Below, piece after piece: positions 60,669-64,000 of a stretch of 64,000 nucleotides of DNA. A program made the position numbers and the translations under genes. Under the pieces are notes generated by a model. That model saw nothing but the letters and a program-made list of their open reading frames with translations, had not been told where the DNA came from and searched no databases. How positions within the stretch are numbered: the stretch's first letter is position 1; each line of letters opens with the position of its first letter. Source of the stretch: Ruixingdingia sedimenti (lineage in GTDB: Bacteria; Pseudomonadota; Alphaproteobacteria; Rhodobacterales; Rhodobacteraceae); the NCBI RefSeq assembly GCF_031432425.1, contig NZ_JAVKPH010000022.1, forward strand, positions 5,403-69,402, read 5' to 3'.

Positions 60669-62250
60669 CCGTGGATGTCGTGACGACAGAGATCGTCCGC
60701 AACCTGCTTCTTTCCGCGGCCGAGGACATGCTGGCGGTGCTGTGCCGTTCGGCCTTCCAGCCGCTGATCTACGAAAACGGCGATGCCGCGGCCGCCCTGC
60801 TGGACAGGAACTGCGATGTGCTGGGCCAGTCCAGCGGGCTGCCGCTGTTTCTCGGCAGTCTGGACCAGGCGGTGCGCGAGGCCCCGCGGATCCGGGGCGG
60901 GCCGGGCTGGTTGCGCGAGGGGGATATCGCCTTGCTCAACGATCCCTATATCCAGGGCGCGCATCTCACCGATGTCACGATGTTCGCGCCTCTTTATCTG
61001 GAAGGCGAACTGGCGGGCTATGTCGCGGTGCGGGCGGATGTCACCGACATCGGCGGCCGCGACCCCGGCGGCGGCACCGCGACGACCGAGGTCTATCAGG
61101 AAGGGATCCGCCTTGGCCCGACCCGGATCGCCACCGCCGACGGCCCGGTCGGGGCCATCCTCGATATCCTCCGCCGCAACAGCCGCAGCGCGGATCTGCT
61201 GATCGGCGACCTCAATGCCATGATCGCCGCTTGCCGCACCGGCCGGCAGCGGATGGCAGAGATCGTCCGCCGCTTCGGCCTGCCGGTCATCGAGGCGTGC
61301 CGGGACCGGATCTTCCGGCAAAGCGAAGAGGCCGACCGCGCGGCGGTGGGGGCCATTCCCGATGGGGTCTACGAGGGGCGGGGCTTTCTGGACAACGATG
61401 GCGTCGATCTGGAAAGGCCGGTGCCGGTCGCGATCAGGATCATCGTCGCGGGCGAACGGATGGCCATCGACCTGACCGAAAGCCCGGATGCGACCCGCGG
61501 CCCGGTCAACTGCGGGCGCGCGCAGACCGTCGCCGCGATGCGCGTGGCCTGCAAGATGCTGCTGGCGCCGGACCGGCCGTTCGACGGCGGTTGCTTTCGC
61601 AATATCGCGATCCCGGCTCGGCCCGGCTCGATGCACGATGCGCAGGAACCGGCGCCCTGCGCCTGGTACTCGCCTCTTTCGGGCTGCTGATCGGCCTTTT
61701 CATCAGCGCCTTCGCCGCCGTCCTGCCCGACAGGGTGACGGCGGCGCAGTTCGGCGACTCGATGATCACCTGTTTCGCCGGCCGCGGCCCCCGCCACCCG
61801 GACCGCGACTGTCTGTGCGTCGAGGCCCATGCGGGCGGCTGGGGCGCCTCGGCCCGGTTTTCCAGTGCGGATGGCGTGATCAACCTGCTGAACGGCAGCT
61901 TCCGCAACACGCCGGTCGAGGCGTTCGAGGAACGCTATCCGATCCGCGTGACCGAATATGCGTTCCGCCGCGGGTCGGGCGGCGAGGGCTGCACCGGGGC
62001 GGCTGCGGGATCGTGCGGGGGTACGAGTTCTTCGCGCCGACGGAGGTCTATCTCTGGTTCGACCGTTCCGTCACCCCGGCCTGGGGGCTGGCGGGGGGCG
62101 GGGCGGGGTTGCCCGCGCGGGTCGAGATCGCAGGCAGCGTCGAGCGGGAAGATCTGCGCAAGGCGAACGGCATCCGGCTGGCGCCGGGTGACCGCCTGCG
62201 GGTCATGACCGGCGGTGGCGGCGGCTATGGCAAGGCCGCAGGGGGGGAGC
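60665..62250 (+). pseudogene. hyuB: Hydantoinase/oxoprolinase subunit B, decayed
   Basis: The 5' part is intact (341 codons to 61690; ALLNDPYIQGAHLTDVTMF is typical HyuB). Two single-base losses break the rest. At about 61670, TGGTACTCGCC needs a T to read WYFASFGLL. At about 61989, GGCGAGGGCTGCAC needs a C to read GEGLHRGGCG. The last frame then reads VRGYEFFAPTEVYLWFDR and ends with the GGGGGYG motif near 62225, after which the usual C-terminal tail is missing. It overlaps the hyuA remnant by 4 bases, as in intact operons. Confidence 0.85.
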
Positions 62251-62256
62251 GGGGGA

Positions 62257-63693
62257 ATGACGGCCCTGAACAGCCAAGACCGGGCCCGGGCGGCAGGGGG
62301 CGGCCTTTCGGCGCGCCATGCGGTGTTCTTCGTCGTGGCCGCCGCCGCGCCACTGGGTTTTGCCGTCGGCTCCACGCCGCTTGCGCTCGGCGCGGGGGGT
62401 ATCGGGACTGCGGGCATGTTTCTGGTCGTCGGGATGTTCCTCGCGATCTTCGCCGCCGGCTATACCGCGATGGCGCGTTTCATCCCCGATGCGGGGGCGT
62501 TCTTTTCCTTCATCGCTGTCGGGATCGGACGGCCGCCGGGCCTGGGCGCGGCCTTCGTCGCCATTCTGGCCTATGCCGTGGCCGCGACCGCCTCCATCGG
62601 CCCGTTCGCGGTCTTCGCCAGCCAGGCGACCGCCACGTTCCTGGGTGTCGGGACGCCGTGGCAGGTCTGGGCGGGCGTGGCGATGGCGGCGATGGGCGTC
62701 CTGGGGGTGCTGAATGTCGAACTGAACATGCGGGTGCTCGGCCTGATCCTGCTGGTCGAGGTGGCGCTATTTGCCGTCCTGTCGGTCGCCATCATCGGGA
62801 CCGGCGGTGCAGAGGGCCTGTCGCTGCACGCCTTCCGCCCCGACACCATCGCCGGCGGCGAGATCGGCGTCGTGCTTCTGGTCGTCTTCGCGGCCTTCGC
62901 GGGGTTCGAGGCCACCGCCCTCTTCCGCGAAGAGGTGCGCGACCCGGAAGGCGCGATCCGCAGGGCGACCTATGGCGCCATCGGGGCGATCGCCATCTTC
63001 CACGCCGTCGTGACCTGGGCGATCATCGCGGCCTTCGGCGATGCCGCGGCCGTCCAGGTGGCGCACGACAGGCCGACGGACATGTTCGCCCTCGCCGCGG
63101 GCACCCATGTCGGCGCGGGTTTCGCCGATCTGCTGGTGCTTTTCGTCGCCGGCAACTGGTTCGCCTCGATCCTCGCCTTCCACAACGCCACGGCGCGATA
63201 CCTTTTCGTTCTGGGGCGGGACGGGGTGATCGGCCGGGTCTTTGCGGCGCGGTCCGCGAAAACCGGGGCGCCCTGGGTGGCGAGCCTGTCGCACACTCTT
63301 TTCGCCGCCGCCGTCCTGCTGTTCTGCGTCGTGCGGGATCTCGACCCCTATCTGGATCTTTTCGTCATCGGCTGCGTTCCGGCCGCGGTCAGCATTCCGG
63401 CGATGGAATTGCTGACGGCCTGCGCCATATTCGCCTTCTTCCGGCGCGACCGGCGCGGCACCGGCCTGTGGCAGGGCAGGATCGCCCCGGCGATCTCGGT
63501 CGCGGCATTGGGCATCATCGTCTGTCTGGTGCTGACCAACCTGCCGATGTTCACCGGCCGGACCGGCGCGATCAACTGGATCCTGCCGGGCCTGAACCTG
63601 ATGGTGTTCCTCGCCGGGATCGCCCGGGCCTATTGGATGCGGACGCATCGGCCGGGGGATTATCACCGGATCGGCCGATGGGGAAAGGAATAG
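62257..63693 (+). CDS. APC-superfamily amino acid/amine permease
   Basis: A 478-residue transporter with about twelve hydrophobic segments. VVAAAAPLGFAVGSTPLALGAGGIG near residue 20 is the APC-type unwound first helix, and FAAFAGFEATALFREEVRDPEGAI (about 208-231) is a hallmark loop of this family. The ATG at 62257 overlaps the decayed end of hyuB. It appears intact, unlike the hydantoinase genes it probably served. Confidence 0.87.
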   Translation: MTALNSQDRARAAGGGLSARHAVFFVVAAAAPLGFAVGSTPLALGAGGIGTAGMFLVVGMFLAIFAAGYTAMARFIPDAGAFFSFIAVGIGRPPGLGAAFVAILAYAVAATASIGPFAVFASQATATFLGVGTPWQVWAGVAMAAMGVLGVLNVELNMRVLGLILLVEVALFAVLSVAIIGTGGAEGLSLHAFRPDTIAGGEIGVVLLVVFAAFAGFEATALFREEVRDPEGAIRRATYGAIGAIAIFHAVVTWAIIAAFGDAAAVQVAHDRPTDMFALAAGTHVGAGFADLLVLFVAGNWFASILAFHNATARYLFVLGRDGVIGRVFAARSAKTGAPWVASLSHTLFAAAVLLFCVVRDLDPYLDLFVIGCVPAAVSIPAMELLTACAIFAFFRRDRRGTGLWQGRIAPAISVAALGIIVCLVLTNLPMFTGRTGAINWILPGLNLMVFLAGIARAYWMRTHRPGDYHRIGRWGKE

Positions 63694-63704
63694 CCGTTCC
63701 CGGG

Positions 63705-63887
63705 TCAGATCAGCGGCTCGCGCAACATCGCCAGAACGAAAGGGTCGAGGTCGCCCTGGGGCAAAAGCCCGCCCCGGCGCGCATATTCCAGGATCGACTC
63801 TCCCTCGGGGATCTTCCTGAAAACGATCCGCGATGAAACGACCGGCCGCATGCGCCGGCTGTCCGTCGAAAGAACCATTCCCGTCAT
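63705..63887 (-). CDS. Short hypothetical protein or gene remnant (60 aa)
   Basis: A 60-residue frame convergent with the permease (MTGMVLSTDSRRMRP start, DPFVLAMLREPLI end). No family recognised, no clear ribosome site. The open frame extends upstream into the probable insertion-sequence end, so it may be the 3' fragment of a gene interrupted there. Weakly supported. Confidence 0.3.
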   Translation of the reverse strand: MTGMVLSTDSRRMRPVVSSRIVFRKIPEGESILEYARRGGLLPQGDLDPFVLAMLREPLI

Positions 63888-63923
63888 GTAGAGCGGATGC
63901 GCCGCCGTCGGGGGCGTGAGGAT

Positions 63924-64000
63924 GGCTCTGTTGCACAAATCGGCTGAGGGCCGGAGTTCCCCTTTCCCCGGACAGACTTATCCTGTGACTTCCGTGATGG
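63924..64000 (+). mobile_element. Probable insertion-sequence end, cut by the window edge
   Basis: GGCTCTGTTGCACAAATC is very similar to the terminal inverted repeats of IS5-group elements common in alphaproteobacteria. No transposase is visible before the right edge; an ATG at 63997-63999 could be its start. Assignment is from memory of the terminus alone. Confidence 0.45.

Overview
The window is about 70% G+C, densely packed, and has the gene content of a metabolically versatile alphaproteobacterium, most likely Rhodobacterales (Paracoccus/Rhodobacter-like). That placement is an inference from codon usage, the phenylacetate (paa) gene set with PaaN, and a second sigma-54 gene. No rRNA, tRNA or CRISPR array was seen. 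Most of the sequence is catabolic operons with their transporters and dedicated regulators.

Layout. 1-3707 (minus): a polyamine-type ABC importer (ATPase, binding protein, two permeases; the last runs off the left edge). 3708-7454: a 191-bp dispersed repeat, three small hydrophilic genes, a PQQ-dependent membrane glucose dehydrogenase and a 44-residue membrane peptide. 7557-14585: a self-contained sigma-54 regulon. Two palindromic activator sites and a -24/-12 promoter precede a metallo-beta-lactamase-fold lactonase, a Baeyer-Villiger monooxygenase and an iron alcohol dehydrogenase. These are followed by an AcoR-like sigma-54 activator and, directly abutting it, a divergent second rpoN. 14695-28599: phenylacetate catabolism. 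Genes paaX, paaJ, paaABCDE, a PaaA-like paralogue, paaZ and paaY run forward; paaR, paaK, paaI and paaG run in reverse. A low-GC DUF3800 gene sits between the two halves. 28715-36906: paaN, a branched-chain-type ABC importer and a crotonase/3-hydroxyacyl-CoA dehydrogenase fusion, preceded by the same PaaR-type operator as paaJ. Together these could supply uptake and every step from phenylacetate to acetyl-CoA and succinyl-CoA.

36940-41324: a two-component system, two PepSY proteins, a TbpB-like lipoprotein and a possible outer-membrane barrel, with phased 11-bp repeats between the divergent genes. 41447-56810: a co-directional 17-gene catabolic operon with many 1-4 nt overlaps. It encodes a small HTH-like protein, an SsuABC-type importer, cupin, Rieske oxygenase, SDR, alpha/beta hydrolase, extradiol-type VOC protein, atypical SDR, ThDP enzyme, aspartate-dehydrogenase-like protein, aldehyde dehydrogenase, FprA-like reductase, flavodoxin, pentapeptide protein and FAD monooxygenase. 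I recognise no described pathway with this gene set; it is the best candidate for an uncharacterised system, with the sigma-54 module second.

56841-57055: second copy of the dispersed repeat, inverted relative to the first. 57093-58645: divergent IclR and XRE-cupin regulators sharing two matched operators. 58876-62250: decayed hydantoinase genes hyuA and hyuB (frameshifts plus a nonsense codon), then an intact APC permease. The right edge appears to enter an insertion sequence.
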